Shown here piece by piece: positions 17,563-27,578 of a DNA stretch of 64,000 nt. The stretch is from Spirosoma sp. KUDC1026 (GTDB lineage: Bacteria; Bacteroidota; Bacteroidia; Cytophagales; Spirosomataceae). Within the stretch, counting starts at the first letter, position 1. Each line of letters opens with the position of its first letter. The DNA is taken from positions 728,001 through 792,000 of the forward strand of contig NZ_CP056032.1 in assembly GCF_013375035.1 (NCBI RefSeq), written 5' to 3'. The position numbers and the translations under genes were made by a program. The notes below the pieces were generated by a model. It saw nothing but the letters and a program-made list of their open reading frames with translations, did no database searches and was not told the DNA's origin.

Positions 17563-17668
17563 TTGCCTGTACCGAAGCGGTAAACGTTTCACCAACAACG
17601 TTCAGCACTGGGTAACGCAGTCGGGCGTTGCCGCGAAATTACGGAATCTCGCGTTATACGCCATACGT

Positions 17669-18793
17669 ATGCACCTCGAAAAGCTGAGCCTGACCAATTT
17701 TAAGAACTACGAAGACAACCGGTTTACCTTTGGAAAACAGATAAATGTGCTTGTTGGACCCAACGGAAGCGGAAAAACGAACTTATTGGACGCCATTTAT
17801 TTTTTAGCGCTCAGTAAAAGTGCGTTTCAGAGTCAGGACGCGCTCAGTATTCTGCACGACGCCGATTACTTCATCATTGATGGTATTTTCGAGGAAAATA
17901 GCGACACCAGTCACGCCCGCCAGGTCCAGATTACGATCAGTCTCCAGCGGGGACAGCGCAAAGTGCTCATGGCCGACAAGAAGCCGTATGAGCGCGTCAG
18001 TGAGCACATAGGCCGTTTTCCAGTCGTGCTGGTCGCGCCCAATGATACGGATCTGGTACGTGATCACAGCGAAGACCGGCGGCAGTTTTTTGACGGGGTG
18101 CTCGCCCAACTTGATCCCGAGTATCTACGCAATTATCTACAGTACCAGCAGGTACTGAAACAGCGGAATAGTGTACTCAAGCTTTTTGCCGAACGAAATC
18201 AGGTCGATCATGATCTGCTGGACACGTACGACGAGCCACTACTGGCGCTGGGGCAGCAGATCTACGATCGCCGGGTGCAGTTTGTGGCTGATTACATGCC
18301 GAGTTTTCAGAAACACTACGCTTATCTGAGCGACGAGCGGGAGCAGGTGTCAATTATTTATGAGTCGGAAGTGGGAAATCCCGACTTTGTGAATGAGTTT
18401 CGAAACAGTCGCCGGCGCGATACGTTGCTGCAGCGAACGACGATGGGCGTTCACAAAGATGATTATGGCTTCATGATCAGCAACTCCATTGGCGAGTCGG
18501 TGCCACTGAAAAAGTTTGGTTCGCAGGGGCAGCAAAAGACATTCGTTATTGCTCTGAAACTGGCTCAGTTTGATCTGCTGGAGGTGCAGAAAGGCATAAA
18601 ACCGCTGCTGTTGCTGGACGATATTTTTGATAAATTGGACGACAAACGTATCGGTAAACTTATTCGGCAGATGGACGAGGGCGCGTTTGGCCAACTCTTT
18701 ATCACTGACGCCCGCCCCGAACGAACTCGCGAATTACTCAACCAGGTTACTGCCGACATTAATTTTTTTGACATCGGTACTACTAAAGTCTAG
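17669..18793 (+). CDS. recF: DNA replication and repair protein RecF
   Basis: RecF is an SMC-like ATPase that, with RecO and RecR, loads RecA at gaps with duplex junctions. From the ATG at 17669 the protein is 374 residues, the usual family length. A longer frame from 17516 adds 51 residues without family character. Motifs are MHLEKLSLTNFKNY, Walker A GPNGSGKT at 30-37, the signature GSQGQQKTF, and Walker B PLLLLDDIFDKLD. In many bacteria recF lies near dnaA/dnaN. Here it is alone, but about 17 kb from the origin-like segment. Confidence 0.95.
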   Translation: MHLEKLSLTNFKNYEDNRFTFGKQINVLVGPNGSGKTNLLDAIYFLALSKSAFQSQDALSILHDADYFIIDGIFEENSDTSHARQVQITISLQRGQRKVLMADKKPYERVSEHIGRFPVVLVAPNDTDLVRDHSEDRRQFFDGVLAQLDPEYLRNYLQYQQVLKQRNSVLKLFAERNQVDHDLLDTYDEPLLALGQQIYDRRVQFVADYMPSFQKHYAYLSDEREQVSIIYESEVGNPDFVNEFRNSRRRDTLLQRTTMGVHKDDYGFMISNSIGESVPLKKFGSQGQQKTFVIALKLAQFDLLEVQKGIKPLLLLDDIFDKLDDKRIGKLIRQMDEGAFGQLFITDARPERTRELLNQVTADINFFDIGTTKV

Positions 18794-18907
18794 GCTAGAA
18801 AGACGCTGTCTCTAGCCGAAAATGGCAGTTAAGGCCATGGTTTTTCGAGCCCAAATTCAGACCTGATTCTTCTCAAAATCACCGCTTCTTCTTAGCTATT
18901 GCTCCAT

Positions 18908-18939
18908 GAGCCCGACAAACTTCCAGGTTTGTCGGGCTC
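18908..18939. terminator. Strong hairpin downstream of recF
   Basis: Perfect 13-bp arms (gagcccgacaaac, gtttgtcgggctc) with a 6-nt loop, 115 bp after the recF stop and before the tetR-like gene. The following T content is modest. Confidence 0.65.
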
Positions 18940-19044
18940 GTTCGTCTGTTCACGCCCCAATTCTGGCCGTTTATCATTTAATCGAAAATAATGGCCAGGA
19001 AACTCCGAACTTTTGCAAAGTTTCCTGGGTTCGGTCTCTGAAAT

Positions 19045-19653
19045 ATGGAAACCGGTATGAAAGAAAAGATATGGGCGGAAGCGGAGCGTCTGTTCTGGCA
19101 GCACGGTGTACGGTCAGTAACGATGGAGGACATCGCCCGCCAGCTTGGTATATCGAAAAAGACGATCTATCAGCATTTCGATGATAAAGAAGATATCCTT
19201 TGTCAGATTATGCAATCAAAAGTGGACGCCGATGTCGCGGAGTTGAACTGCATTGCCGATGTTACGCTGAACCCCATTGAAGAAATGATGGGTATGCTCC
19301 AAATGATCTGCAAGAAGCAGGAACACGTCAACCCCTGTCTGTTTACTGATGTTCAGCGATACTACTCCCGGGCGTATCAGTTGATTCGCCAGCACGTAGA
19401 TAATCACATTATGAAGCAGGTTGTCAACAATATTTTACGGGGAAAAAGAGACGGTATATACAGGGACGATATTAATCCGCGGGTGATGGCCCGAATACGT
19501 GTCGAACAGATCGAGCTAGCCCTGAGCACGGATTTTACATCGTTCGACGAAGGAAGCCGGCTGGACATTCAGCGAGATCTGACGCATCACTTTGTTCGGG
19601 GTATGCTGACAGAAAAAGGATTTGCCATTTATAACGAGTACAAGAATGATTAA
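19045..19653 (+). CDS. TetR/AcrR family transcriptional regulator
   Basis: The 202-residue protein has an N-terminal TetR helix-turn-helix (EDIARQLGISKKTIYQHFDDKEDI, about residues 30-55) and a divergent ligand-binding C-terminal domain. A second ATG at 19057 could also be the start. It lies directly upstream of, and on the same strand as, the TolC-adaptor-RND genes (TolC ATG 21 bp after its stop). It is therefore very likely the local repressor of that efflux system, cotranscribed with it and autoregulated. The inducer is unknown. Confidence 0.9.
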   Translation: METGMKEKIWAEAERLFWQHGVRSVTMEDIARQLGISKKTIYQHFDDKEDILCQIMQSKVDADVAELNCIADVTLNPIEEMMGMLQMICKKQEHVNPCLFTDVQRYYSRAYQLIRQHVDNHIMKQVVNNILRGKRDGIYRDDINPRVMARIRVEQIELALSTDFTSFDEGSRLDIQRDLTHHFVRGMLTEKGFAIYNEYKND

Positions 19654-19674
19654 ACCAATACAACCTGATTGCGT

Positions 19675-21336
19675 ATGAACATAAATAGTACAGTGCGAGT
19701 AGCAATGCTCTGGCTGTTGACGGGGTGGCTACTGCCAGCGTCGATGGCACAGGTAGCTACGCAGCCCTCCGTTGGGCAGCAACCAACCGGGGCGGCTGCC
19801 AGCGGACAGCAGCCGGGCGCCCAACAGCCAGCCGCTACAGGCGCTATAATTGCGCAGCCCGGCGTAACACCCGGTACCGGAGTGGCCGTACCGGGTCAGC
19901 CCGGCGCAAATCCATCGGCTGGAACCCCTTCGCTTGATGGAGCCAATGGACCGGTCAATCTACAGCCTAACGTTATCTCGACTTTCAATTCGGGTCTGGG
20001 ACCGTCACCAACGGGTTTGCGCCCCTCGGGTGGCTCGGGAAATGGTCAGTCGTTTACGTTGCAGCAAGCAATTGATTTTGCTCTCCGGCAGAATATCAAC
20101 GTAAAAAATAGTGTGCTCGACGGTGTCAGCGCCGAGGGGCGAATTAAAGAGGTGAAAGCGTCGGCGCTGCCGCAGATAGCGGGTAGCGCATCGCTGACCG
20201 ACAACCTGATTATTCAGCGGGCCTTTTTACCCGCCAACTTCTTCGACCCGAATGCATCGCCTGATGCGCCAGCCGTACCCGTGCAATTCGGGGTGAAATA
20301 CTCCGGTAACGCGACAATAAACCTGAACCAGGTTATCTACAGCCCGAGTCTGAACGTTGGTTTGCGGGCAGCCGCTACCTACCGTGAATTGGCTCAGCGG
20401 AATCTACAGGGTAGTAAGGTCACCGTTGCCGAGCAGGTAGCCAAGGCGTATTACAGCGTGCTGGTGTCACTGGAGCGCGCGAAACTGCTTGATTACAACA
20501 TCGGCCGGCTAGACACGCTCCTGAACGAAACGCAGGCGCTCAACCAGCAAGGGTTCGTGGAAAAGCTGGATGTGCAGCGGCTGGATGTGCAGGCCAACAA
20601 CCTGCGCGCCGAGCGGCAGAACGTGCAGAACCTGATCGAACTGAGCTATACACTACTCAAGTTTCAGATGGGTATGGGCGTCAACGATGAAATCACGCTG
20701 GCTGAGCAGTTACAGGATCGTTCGGTAGACGATCTGCGCCCGCTGATCTCTTCTGACCCAACGTTTAGGTACAGTAGCCGAATTGATTATTCCACGCTGG
20801 AAACGCAGATCAAACTGGCTGAGCAGGATATCGAACTGACACAGAAAGGTTACTTCCCAACGCTGGCGGGCTTCGCCAACTACGGATATAACAGCGGTCG
20901 CAACGCGATTGGTCAACTTGTTACAGCCCCCTGGCTCAACTTCGCTACGGTCGGTTTGAGTCTACAGGTACCCATCTTCGACGGTTTTCAGAAACGGTAC
21001 CAGATTGCCCAGAAGCGCGTAACGCTTCAGAAAGCCCAGAACAGTGGTGAATTGCTGCGTAATTCTATTGATCTGCAAATCCGGCAGGCCAGCATTACGC
21101 TCAACAACGGCCTGCAAACCCTGGAAACCCAGCAGCGTAACCGCGATCTGGCGCAGGAAATCGTGCGGGTAACGCGCATTAAGTATAAAGAAGGGGTTGG
21201 CTCAAGCATCGAAGTGCTGAACGCAGAAGCATCGCTTCGGGAAGCGCAGACGAATTACTTCGCATCGCTGTATGATTTCCTGATCGCGAAGGTCGATCAG
21301 GATAGAGCACTTGGCCGACTTTACATTGGATTATAA
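19675..21336 (+). CDS. TolC family outer-membrane efflux protein
   Basis: The 553-residue product (ATG at 19675; a TTG two codons upstream is less likely) has a signal peptide and then an unusual low-complexity stretch of about 90 residues rich in Q, P, G, A and T. Two outer-membrane-efflux repeats follow (roughly 125-340 and 345-550), with motifs such as FTLQQAIDFALRQNINVKNS and the second-half PIFDGFQKR. TolC proteins trimerise into a channel-tunnel across the outer membrane and periplasm. It is followed by its adaptor and pump genes, forming a complete tripartite pump. Confidence 0.93.
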   Translation: MNINSTVRVAMLWLLTGWLLPASMAQVATQPSVGQQPTGAAASGQQPGAQQPAATGAIIAQPGVTPGTGVAVPGQPGANPSAGTPSLDGANGPVNLQPNVISTFNSGLGPSPTGLRPSGGSGNGQSFTLQQAIDFALRQNINVKNSVLDGVSAEGRIKEVKASALPQIAGSASLTDNLIIQRAFLPANFFDPNASPDAPAVPVQFGVKYSGNATINLNQVIYSPSLNVGLRAAATYRELAQRNLQGSKVTVAEQVAKAYYSVLVSLERAKLLDYNIGRLDTLLNETQALNQQGFVEKLDVQRLDVQANNLRAERQNVQNLIELSYTLLKFQMGMGVNDEITLAEQLQDRSVDDLRPLISSDPTFRYSSRIDYSTLETQIKLAEQDIELTQKGYFPTLAGFANYGYNSGRNAIGQLVTAPWLNFATVGLSLQVPIFDGFQKRYQIAQKRVTLQKAQNSGELLRNSIDLQIRQASITLNNGLQTLETQQRNRDLAQEIVRVTRIKYKEGVGSSIEVLNAEASLREAQTNYFASLYDFLIAKVDQDRALGRLYIGL

Positions 21337-21360
21337 CAACCCTGAAATTTGAAAAAACGA

Positions 21361-22500
21361 ATGAAAACTTATTACGCTGTTATACTGATTACGAGCTTGT
21401 TGATAAGTTGCTCGTCGGAGAAAAAAGAATCGAAAGGCGATCTTCAGGGCAAGCAAGCTGAGTTAGCAGAATTGAAAACGCAGCAATCGGAACTGACGAA
21501 AAAGATTAAGGAACTGGAATCGGAAGTGGCCCGGCTCGACCCCAAGAAAGCTACCGAAAGCCGGGTAAAGGACGTAACCGTGTCGCCAATTTCGGCTACT
21601 ACGTTCAAGCATTTTGTCGAGTTGCAGGGCACCATCGACGCCAAAAATAACGTGCAGGTATCGCCGAAGTCGGGCGGAGTCGTTACGGCGGTATACGTTA
21701 AGGAAGGTGATAACGTGCGGGCCGGTCAGGCTATTGCCAAGGTCGATGATCAGTTACTACGCGAATCGCAGGCCGAGTTGAAAACACAGTTATCACTGGC
21801 TAATACAGTGTTTGAGAAGCAGGCGGCTCTCTGGAAACAGCAGATCGGCACTGAGATTCAATACCTCCAGGCCAAAAACAATAAAGAAGCCCTCGAACGG
21901 CGGCTGTCGACGCTCAATGCGCAGATTGGTCAGTCGGTCGTGACGGCCCCCATTTCGGGAGTAGTCGATCAGGTCACGGTGAAAATTGGGCAGTCGGCGG
22001 CTCCGGGCATGAGCCTGGTTCGGGTTGTAAACCTGTCGCAGTTAAAGGTCGTCGCCAAGGTGGCCGATACGTACTCGGGCAGCGTGCAGAAAGGCGCTCC
22101 AATCGTTGTGCGGCTGCCGGATCTGAACCGGAATCTGAACTCGACTATTTCGTTTGTCTCCACGACGGTTGATCCATTGAGCCGGACGTTTACCATCGAA
22201 GCCCCCCTGCCGGCTGACAATAGCCTGAAACCGAATATGCTGGCGCAGGTAAAAATCAACGATCAGACGCAGGCCAACGCTATTGTTATCAACCAGAACC
22301 TGATTCAGAGCACCGAAAATGGGCAACTGGTTTACGTTGCCGAAACCGAAGGTGGTAAAAAGATCGCGAAAGCCCGGACCGTAAAAACGGGACCGTCGTA
22401 CGGTGGGCAGATTGCCATCATGTCGGGTTTGAAAGCCGGCGATCAACTGGTGACGACGGGTTACCAGGATTTAGTGGATGGGCAGCCGATTAGTTTCTAA
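21361..22500 (+). CDS. RND efflux periplasmic adaptor (membrane fusion) lipoprotein
   Basis: From ATG 21361 the product is 379 residues with lipobox LISC, a heptad-rich segment right after it (about 25-62, LAELKTQQSELTKKIKELESEV), then the split lipoyl/barrel-sandwich domain (VSPKSGGVVTAVYVKEGDNV and VTAPISGVVDQVTVKIGQ), a short hairpin, a beta-barrel and a membrane-proximal domain. The extra N-terminal coiled coil before the lipoyl domain is a noticeable addition. It bridges the TolC channel and the RND pump and is encoded between them. Confidence 0.93.
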   Translation: MKTYYAVILITSLLISCSSEKKESKGDLQGKQAELAELKTQQSELTKKIKELESEVARLDPKKATESRVKDVTVSPISATTFKHFVELQGTIDAKNNVQVSPKSGGVVTAVYVKEGDNVRAGQAIAKVDDQLLRESQAELKTQLSLANTVFEKQAALWKQQIGTEIQYLQAKNNKEALERRLSTLNAQIGQSVVTAPISGVVDQVTVKIGQSAAPGMSLVRVVNLSQLKVVAKVADTYSGSVQKGAPIVVRLPDLNRNLNSTISFVSTTVDPLSRTFTIEAPLPADNSLKPNMLAQVKINDQTQANAIVINQNLIQSTENGQLVYVAETEGGKKIAKARTVKTGPSYGGQIAIMSGLKAGDQLVTTGYQDLVDGQPISF

Positions 22501-22540
22501 CGCACGTACCGGTCGCTACGTAAACCAAAACTTCCCTAAA

Positions 22541-25500
22541 ATGAAATTTGAACAGTACAAAACCCTCGGCTTCACAAACTGGTGCGTCGAGAACAGGACG
22601 GCGATTTACATCTTCACGTTCCTGATTACGCTTGGCGGCCTGTTCGTGTACAACAACCTGCCCAAGGAGCAATTTCCGGACATTAAGGTCCCGCAGGTGT
22701 ACATTAACACGGTGTACGTGGGCACGGCCCCAGCCGACATCGAGAATACGATTAACAAGCAGATCGAGAAGCAGTTAAAGTCTATCTCGGGCGTTAAACG
22801 TATTAAGTCGAATGCGTTGCAGGACGTATCCGTTATCCTGGTTGAATTCAACCCCGACGTGCAGACGGCTGAAGCCCTGCAACGGGTCCGCGACGCCATC
22901 GATAAAGCCAAACCCGACCTGCCGCAAAAACTCGACGCGGGTCCGACGGCGCAGGACGTTAACTTCTCGGAGTTTCCGATCATGAACATCAACATGGCCG
23001 GTAACTTCTCGCTCAAGCAACTTAAAGAGTACGCCGAAGATTTGCAGGATGCTATCGAAGCCATGCCCGAAATCCGGCGTGTGGACATCGTGGGTGCGCT
23101 GACGCGCGAAATCCAGATCAACGTCGACCTACCCCGGATGCAGTCGGCTGGCTTGGCATTTACCGACATTCAGCAGGCCGTACAGGGCGAGAACGTCAAC
23201 GTATCGGGAGGTGAACTGAACGTCGACGGGGTTCGGCGGACGGTGCGTGTGAAAGGTGAATTTACCGATGTCGCGCAGATCGAAAACCTGCAAATTCGCA
23301 CGGCTACGGGCGCAACGGTCCGGCTCGGCGACATTGCGCAGGTACAGGACAGCTTCGAGGAGCAGCAGGATTTTGCCCGGCTGAACAACAAATCGGTCGT
23401 TACGCTGAACGTCATCAAGCGGGCGGGGGCCAACCTGCTGTCGGCGGCTGATAACATCGAGAAGACGATTGACGAGTACAAGGAGACGCGATTCCCACAG
23501 GGGCTGGACATCAAAATTACGGCCGATTCGTCGGAGCCGACCCGCGAAAACGTTAACGACCTGATCAATACCGTCGTGCTCGGTTTCATTTTCGTCGTGC
23601 TGATTCTGATGTTCTTCATGGGCGTGCGCGACGCCATTTTCATCGGCTTGTCAGTTCCGCTGTCGGCGCTGGTCGCGTTCGTACTGATGCCCGTAATTGG
23701 ACCAGCGGTCGGTACAGCCTTCACGCTGAACACCATCGTACTGTTCGCCTTTCTGCTCGGTTTGGGGCTGGTGGTCGATGATGCCATTGTGGTTATCGAA
23801 AACTCGCACCGGCTCTTCAACGAAAACCGGGACTGGAACATCCGGCAGGCCGTAAAAGCGGCAGCGGGTGAGGTATTCGTGCCAGTACTTACGGGTACGC
23901 TGACGACGATCGCGCCGTTTTTTCCGCTGCTTTTCTGGCCGGGGATCGTGGGGGAATTCATGAAGTTTCTGCCCCTGACGCTGATTTTGACCCTGTTCGC
24001 GTCGCTGTTCGTGGCTTACGTCATCAACCCTGTCTTTGCTGTTACGTTCATGCAGCGGCACGATGAAGAGCACAAGGAAGATGCCAATCCGGGTTTCGAC
24101 GAGATCAAACGGCCGCTGATTATTCTGACGGTATTGGCGGGCATTGGCTACGTTATCGACCGGGGTATCGGTAATCTGTTCGTGCTGTTTCTGCTGCTGT
24201 ACGTCTTCAACCACTATGTGCTGACGCCGAAGATGATTCTGCCGTTTCAGGAACGGTTGCTACCAGCCCTGAAGAATAACTACCGGCGTCTGATCTCGTG
24301 GGTTCTGACGGGCTGGCGTTCGGTATGGGTCGTAGCGGGCGCGTTCGCCCTGCTGATTGCTACGTTCATCATAACGGGTATTGCGTCGCCAAACGTCGTT
24401 TTCTTCCCCAGCGGTGAGCCCGACTACATTTACGTCTACAACGTAATGCCGGTGGGTACCGACGCCCGCGTGACCGACTCGGTAACGAAAGTGATCGAGA
24501 AGCGAATTTTCAAAGTGCTGAAAGATAACAAGGCTGACCACATCGTTAACTCGGTGATCTCGAACGTCGGTAAAAATGCCGGTGACCCTACGAACCCCGA
24601 CCGGTCGGCTACGCCCCAGAAATCGAAGGTGACAATTGCGTTTAAGGGTAACGAGGAGCGCGAAGGCATTCCAACGGATACGATTCTGGCAAAGGTCAGG
24701 ACGGCAATGAAGGGCTTGCCGGGTAGTGAAATCTCGGTCGAGCGTGAGTCCAACGGCCCACCAACGGGTAAGCCCATCGCCATCGAGATCGCGGGCGACG
24801 ATTTCAAAACGCTCAGTGACATTGAGAAACAGGTGCGTCAGCGAATTCAGCAGGCGGGTATTACAGGAATTGACCAACTGAAAACGGACTTGATTACCAA
24901 CAAACCTGAAATCGTCATCGACATCGACCGCGACAAAGCTGAGCGCGAAGGTATCTCGTCAGGACAAGTGGCACTGGCCATTCGGACGGCCCTTTTTGGT
25001 ACGGAAATCTCCAAATTCCGCGATGCCAAAGACGAATACCCAATTATGGTCCGGCTGCGCCCCGACGATCGGAGTCAGATCGAGCGGCTGCTGAGCCTGA
25101 ACGTCGTATACCGCGATATGGCCTCGGGTGGACAACTGCGGCAGGTGCCCGTTACGTCGGTGGCCAACATCAGCTACTCGACTACGTTCAGCCAGATCAA
25201 CCGCAAGAATCAGCAGCGGCTGGTTACGCTCAGTTCGGACGTAGTGCCGGGCTATAATGCCAATCAGATTGTCGGTCAGATTCAGCAGGTCGTCAACGAC
25301 ATGGACGTGCCGAATGGTTATACAATCAAGATGGGTGGTGAACAGGAAGACCAGCAGGAGTCGATGAACTTCCTGATTTCGGCCTTTGGGATCGCTATCC
25401 TACTGATTTATCTGATCTTGGCGACGCAGTTCAACTCGGTAGTGAAGCCGCTGATTATCTTCGTCACCATCGCCCTCTCGCTGATTGGCGTGCTGCTGGG

Positions 25501-25984
25501 CTTCGTTATTGCGGGTAAAACGTTCTCGGTTATCATGTCGGGCGTGGGTATCATTGCCCTAGCCGGTATTGTGGTGAAGAACGGGATTCTGCTCATTGAA
25601 TTTATTGAGGAACTGCGTGGGCGGGGTGTTCCCCTGCGGGAAGCGATCATCGACGCGGGCGGCATTCGTCTGACGCCGGTATTGCTCACTGCGTCGGCCG
25701 CCGTGCTGGGCCTGATTCCGCTGGCGTTCGGCCTGACGATCGATTTCGTCAGCCTGTTCCGCGACTTCGACCCGCACCTCGTCATCGGTGGTGATTCGGC
25801 CGTGTTCTGGAATATTCTGGCCTGGACAATCATCTTCGGGCTAACCTTCTCAACCGTGCTGACGCTGGTAATCGTGCCCTGTCTGTACTGGATCAACGAA
25901 CGCGTCCGGATGAAGTGGTTCGGCAAGAAAGACCCCGCGCTGGAAATGCGGAATCAATCAAAACGCGAAGAAGAACTCGTGTAG
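22541..25984 (+). CDS. RND family efflux permease (AcrB/HAE1-like)
   Basis: This is a 1,147-residue proton-driven inner-membrane pump with two repeats of six transmembrane helices and large periplasmic loops. Visible hallmarks are the N-terminal WCVENRTAIYIFTFLITLGG helix, the FPDIKVP strand, GLGLVVDDAIVVIENSHR with the paired Asp in TM4, and the second-half GIVVKNGILLIEFIEE. An additional hydrophobic segment (about 530-580) sits between the repeats. The frame is open from 22478, overlapping the adaptor, but the family-like start is ATG 22541. The substrate is not deducible. It is followed by a strong terminator. Confidence 0.95.
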   Translation: MKFEQYKTLGFTNWCVENRTAIYIFTFLITLGGLFVYNNLPKEQFPDIKVPQVYINTVYVGTAPADIENTINKQIEKQLKSISGVKRIKSNALQDVSVILVEFNPDVQTAEALQRVRDAIDKAKPDLPQKLDAGPTAQDVNFSEFPIMNINMAGNFSLKQLKEYAEDLQDAIEAMPEIRRVDIVGALTREIQINVDLPRMQSAGLAFTDIQQAVQGENVNVSGGELNVDGVRRTVRVKGEFTDVAQIENLQIRTATGATVRLGDIAQVQDSFEEQQDFARLNNKSVVTLNVIKRAGANLLSAADNIEKTIDEYKETRFPQGLDIKITADSSEPTRENVNDLINTVVLGFIFVVLILMFFMGVRDAIFIGLSVPLSALVAFVLMPVIGPAVGTAFTLNTIVLFAFLLGLGLVVDDAIVVIENSHRLFNENRDWNIRQAVKAAAGEVFVPVLTGTLTTIAPFFPLLFWPGIVGEFMKFLPLTLILTLFASLFVAYVINPVFAVTFMQRHDEEHKEDANPGFDEIKRPLIILTVLAGIGYVIDRGIGNLFVLFLLLYVFNHYVLTPKMILPFQERLLPALKNNYRRLISWVLTGWRSVWVVAGAFALLIATFIITGIASPNVVFFPSGEPDYIYVYNVMPVGTDARVTDSVTKVIEKRIFKVLKDNKADHIVNSVISNVGKNAGDPTNPDRSATPQKSKVTIAFKGNEEREGIPTDTILAKVRTAMKGLPGSEISVERESNGPPTGKPIAIEIAGDDFKTLSDIEKQVRQRIQQAGITGIDQLKTDLITNKPEIVIDIDRDKAEREGISSGQVALAIRTALFGTEISKFRDAKDEYPIMVRLRPDDRSQIERLLSLNVVYRDMASGGQLRQVPVTSVANISYSTTFSQINRKNQQRLVTLSSDVVPGYNANQIVGQIQQVVNDMDVPNGYTIKMGGEQEDQQESMNFLISAFGIAILLIYLILATQFNSVVKPLIIFVTIALSLIGVLLGFVIAGKTFSVIMSGVGIIALAGIVVKNGILLIEFIEELRGRGVPLREAIIDAGGIRLTPVLLTASAAVLGLIPLAFGLTIDFVSLFRDFDPHLVIGGDSAVFWNILAWTIIFGLTFSTVLTLVIVPCLYWINERVRMKWFGKKDPALEMRNQSKREEELV

Positions 25985-25997
25985 CAACGACCAGGAT

Positions 25998-26035
25998 AAA
26001 ATCGCCCGAATTACTGCCGTGATTCGGGCGATTTT
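25998..26035 (+). terminator. Terminator of the efflux operon
   Basis: Perfect 14-bp arms (aaaatcgcccgaat, attcgggcgatttt) with a 10-nt loop, 14 bp after the RND permease stop. Confidence 0.88.
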
Positions 26036-26185
26036 ATAGGTAGTGAAAACAAACAGATAGCTGTCTTTGACTCCCTCCTATTCCTTATTTTCCCAAAGAA
26101 AGATTGATCGTCAGCGAACCTGAAAAAACTAAAGACGATGATGACCAGTTAGTCAAAAAGGTTTACTATTTATCCTCTTATTTCA

Positions 26186-27481
26186 ATGAACCGTACTGCG
26201 TTTTTCTTTGCTCTGCCTGCCTTTATGCTACTGATTGACTGGTACGTATGGCAGGCCGTTCGGACCCTGATGCGATCGACTAGTGAAACAACCCAACGGT
26301 CTATCACCTTTATCTATTGGGGATTCACTGTATTTGCGCTGCTGCTGTACGTAGCGATGCAGTACCTGCCACCTGATTCAATCGGTAAGAACACCCGGAC
26401 GTTCCTATGGGCTACGATCGCGATCCCTTACTTTTCCAAAATCTTCGCCGTTCTGATCATTTTCATTGATGATATCGGCCGGTTTTTTAAGTGGCTTGTT
26501 TCGCTGTTTTATAAACCCGAAGTCGGGGAAGCCGTTGTTAATAATTCCCGGGAGGCAACTCCAACCACCACCACGGTGCCGAGTGACACGATCTCGCGTT
26601 CTGATTTTCTGATGAAGACGGCGCTCATAACCAGCGCTATTCCGTTGGTTGGCTTTACGTGGGGAATTGTTTCCGGGGCGCATGACTACCGCATTCGCCG
26701 GATCAAACTACCACTGAAAAATCTGCCTTCTGGTTTCGACGGCATGACCATCGCTCAGATTTCGGATATTCACTCGGGTAGCTTTTTCAACCGAACAGCC
26801 GTGAAAGGGGGTGTTGAAATGCTGCTGGGTCAGAAGCCGGATATGGTGTTTTTTACGGGCGATCTGGTAAACAGCCACGCCGAGGAAGTGAACGAGTTTA
26901 TTACCATTTTCGACAAGGTGAAAGCGCCCCTGGGTGTTTACTCTACGCTGGGTAACCACGATTATGGTAAATACGTGCAGTGGTCTAGTCCGCAGGCCGA
27001 GCGCCAGAACGTACTCAACGTGATTGCGGCTCATAAGCAGATGGGCTGGAATATCATGCTCGACGAAAACAAAATTCTGGAGCAGAACGGCGATAAAATA
27101 GCGCTGATTGGCGTGCAGAATCTTGGTTTCGGCCCCGCTGCGCTTCGGGCTGGTAACCTGGCCAAAGCCTATGAAGGAACGCAGGACTACCCCGTAAAAC
27201 TGCTACTCTCCCACGACCCTACCCACTGGGATGCCCAGGTACGTCCGCAGTATTCTGATATTGACGTAACGTTCAGCGGTCATACGCACGGCGCGCAGTT
27301 CGGCGTCGAAATAGGCGATGTTCGCTGGAGTCCGGCGCAGTATTTTTATAAGCAATGGGCAGGTCTGTATCAGGAAGGGGATCAGCGATTGTACGTGAAC
27401 CGGGGTTACGGGTACATTGGCTATCCGGGTCGCGTTGGAATTCTACCTGAAATTACCATCTTTGAATTGACCAAAGCTTGA
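26186..27481 (+). CDS. Membrane-anchored metallophosphoesterase (YkuE-like)
   Basis: The 431-residue protein has an N-terminal half with about four hydrophobic segments (near 5-20, 38-60, 70-95 and 140-160) and a C-terminal calcineurin-like phosphoesterase domain. The dimetal motifs are all present: DIHSG (D194, H196), GDLVN, GNHDYG, the SHDP histidine and GHTHG. Relatives include cell-surface phosphoesterases acting on lipid-linked or nucleotide substrates; the substrate here is unknown. It is flanked by a terminator upstream and stands alone. Confidence 0.88.
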   Translation: MNRTAFFFALPAFMLLIDWYVWQAVRTLMRSTSETTQRSITFIYWGFTVFALLLYVAMQYLPPDSIGKNTRTFLWATIAIPYFSKIFAVLIIFIDDIGRFFKWLVSLFYKPEVGEAVVNNSREATPTTTTVPSDTISRSDFLMKTALITSAIPLVGFTWGIVSGAHDYRIRRIKLPLKNLPSGFDGMTIAQISDIHSGSFFNRTAVKGGVEMLLGQKPDMVFFTGDLVNSHAEEVNEFITIFDKVKAPLGVYSTLGNHDYGKYVQWSSPQAERQNVLNVIAAHKQMGWNIMLDENKILEQNGDKIALIGVQNLGFGPAALRAGNLAKAYEGTQDYPVKLLLSHDPTHWDAQVRPQYSDIDVTFSGHTHGAQFGVEIGDVRWSPAQYFYKQWAGLYQEGDQRLYVNRGYGYIGYPGRVGILPEITIFELTKA

Positions 27482-27578
27482 TAATGTGTTGGTTACACAG
27501 AAATAAGCAACAAGTCTAACCTTTAGCTTCATCAGCAAGTTACTCGCTACAGTTCACTGATTAATCCGTTCTCTACTC

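Noticed and set aside
17516..17668. Upstream extension of the recF frame
   Set aside because: The 51 extra residues show no RecF character, and the ATG at 17669 gives the standard protein length and start.
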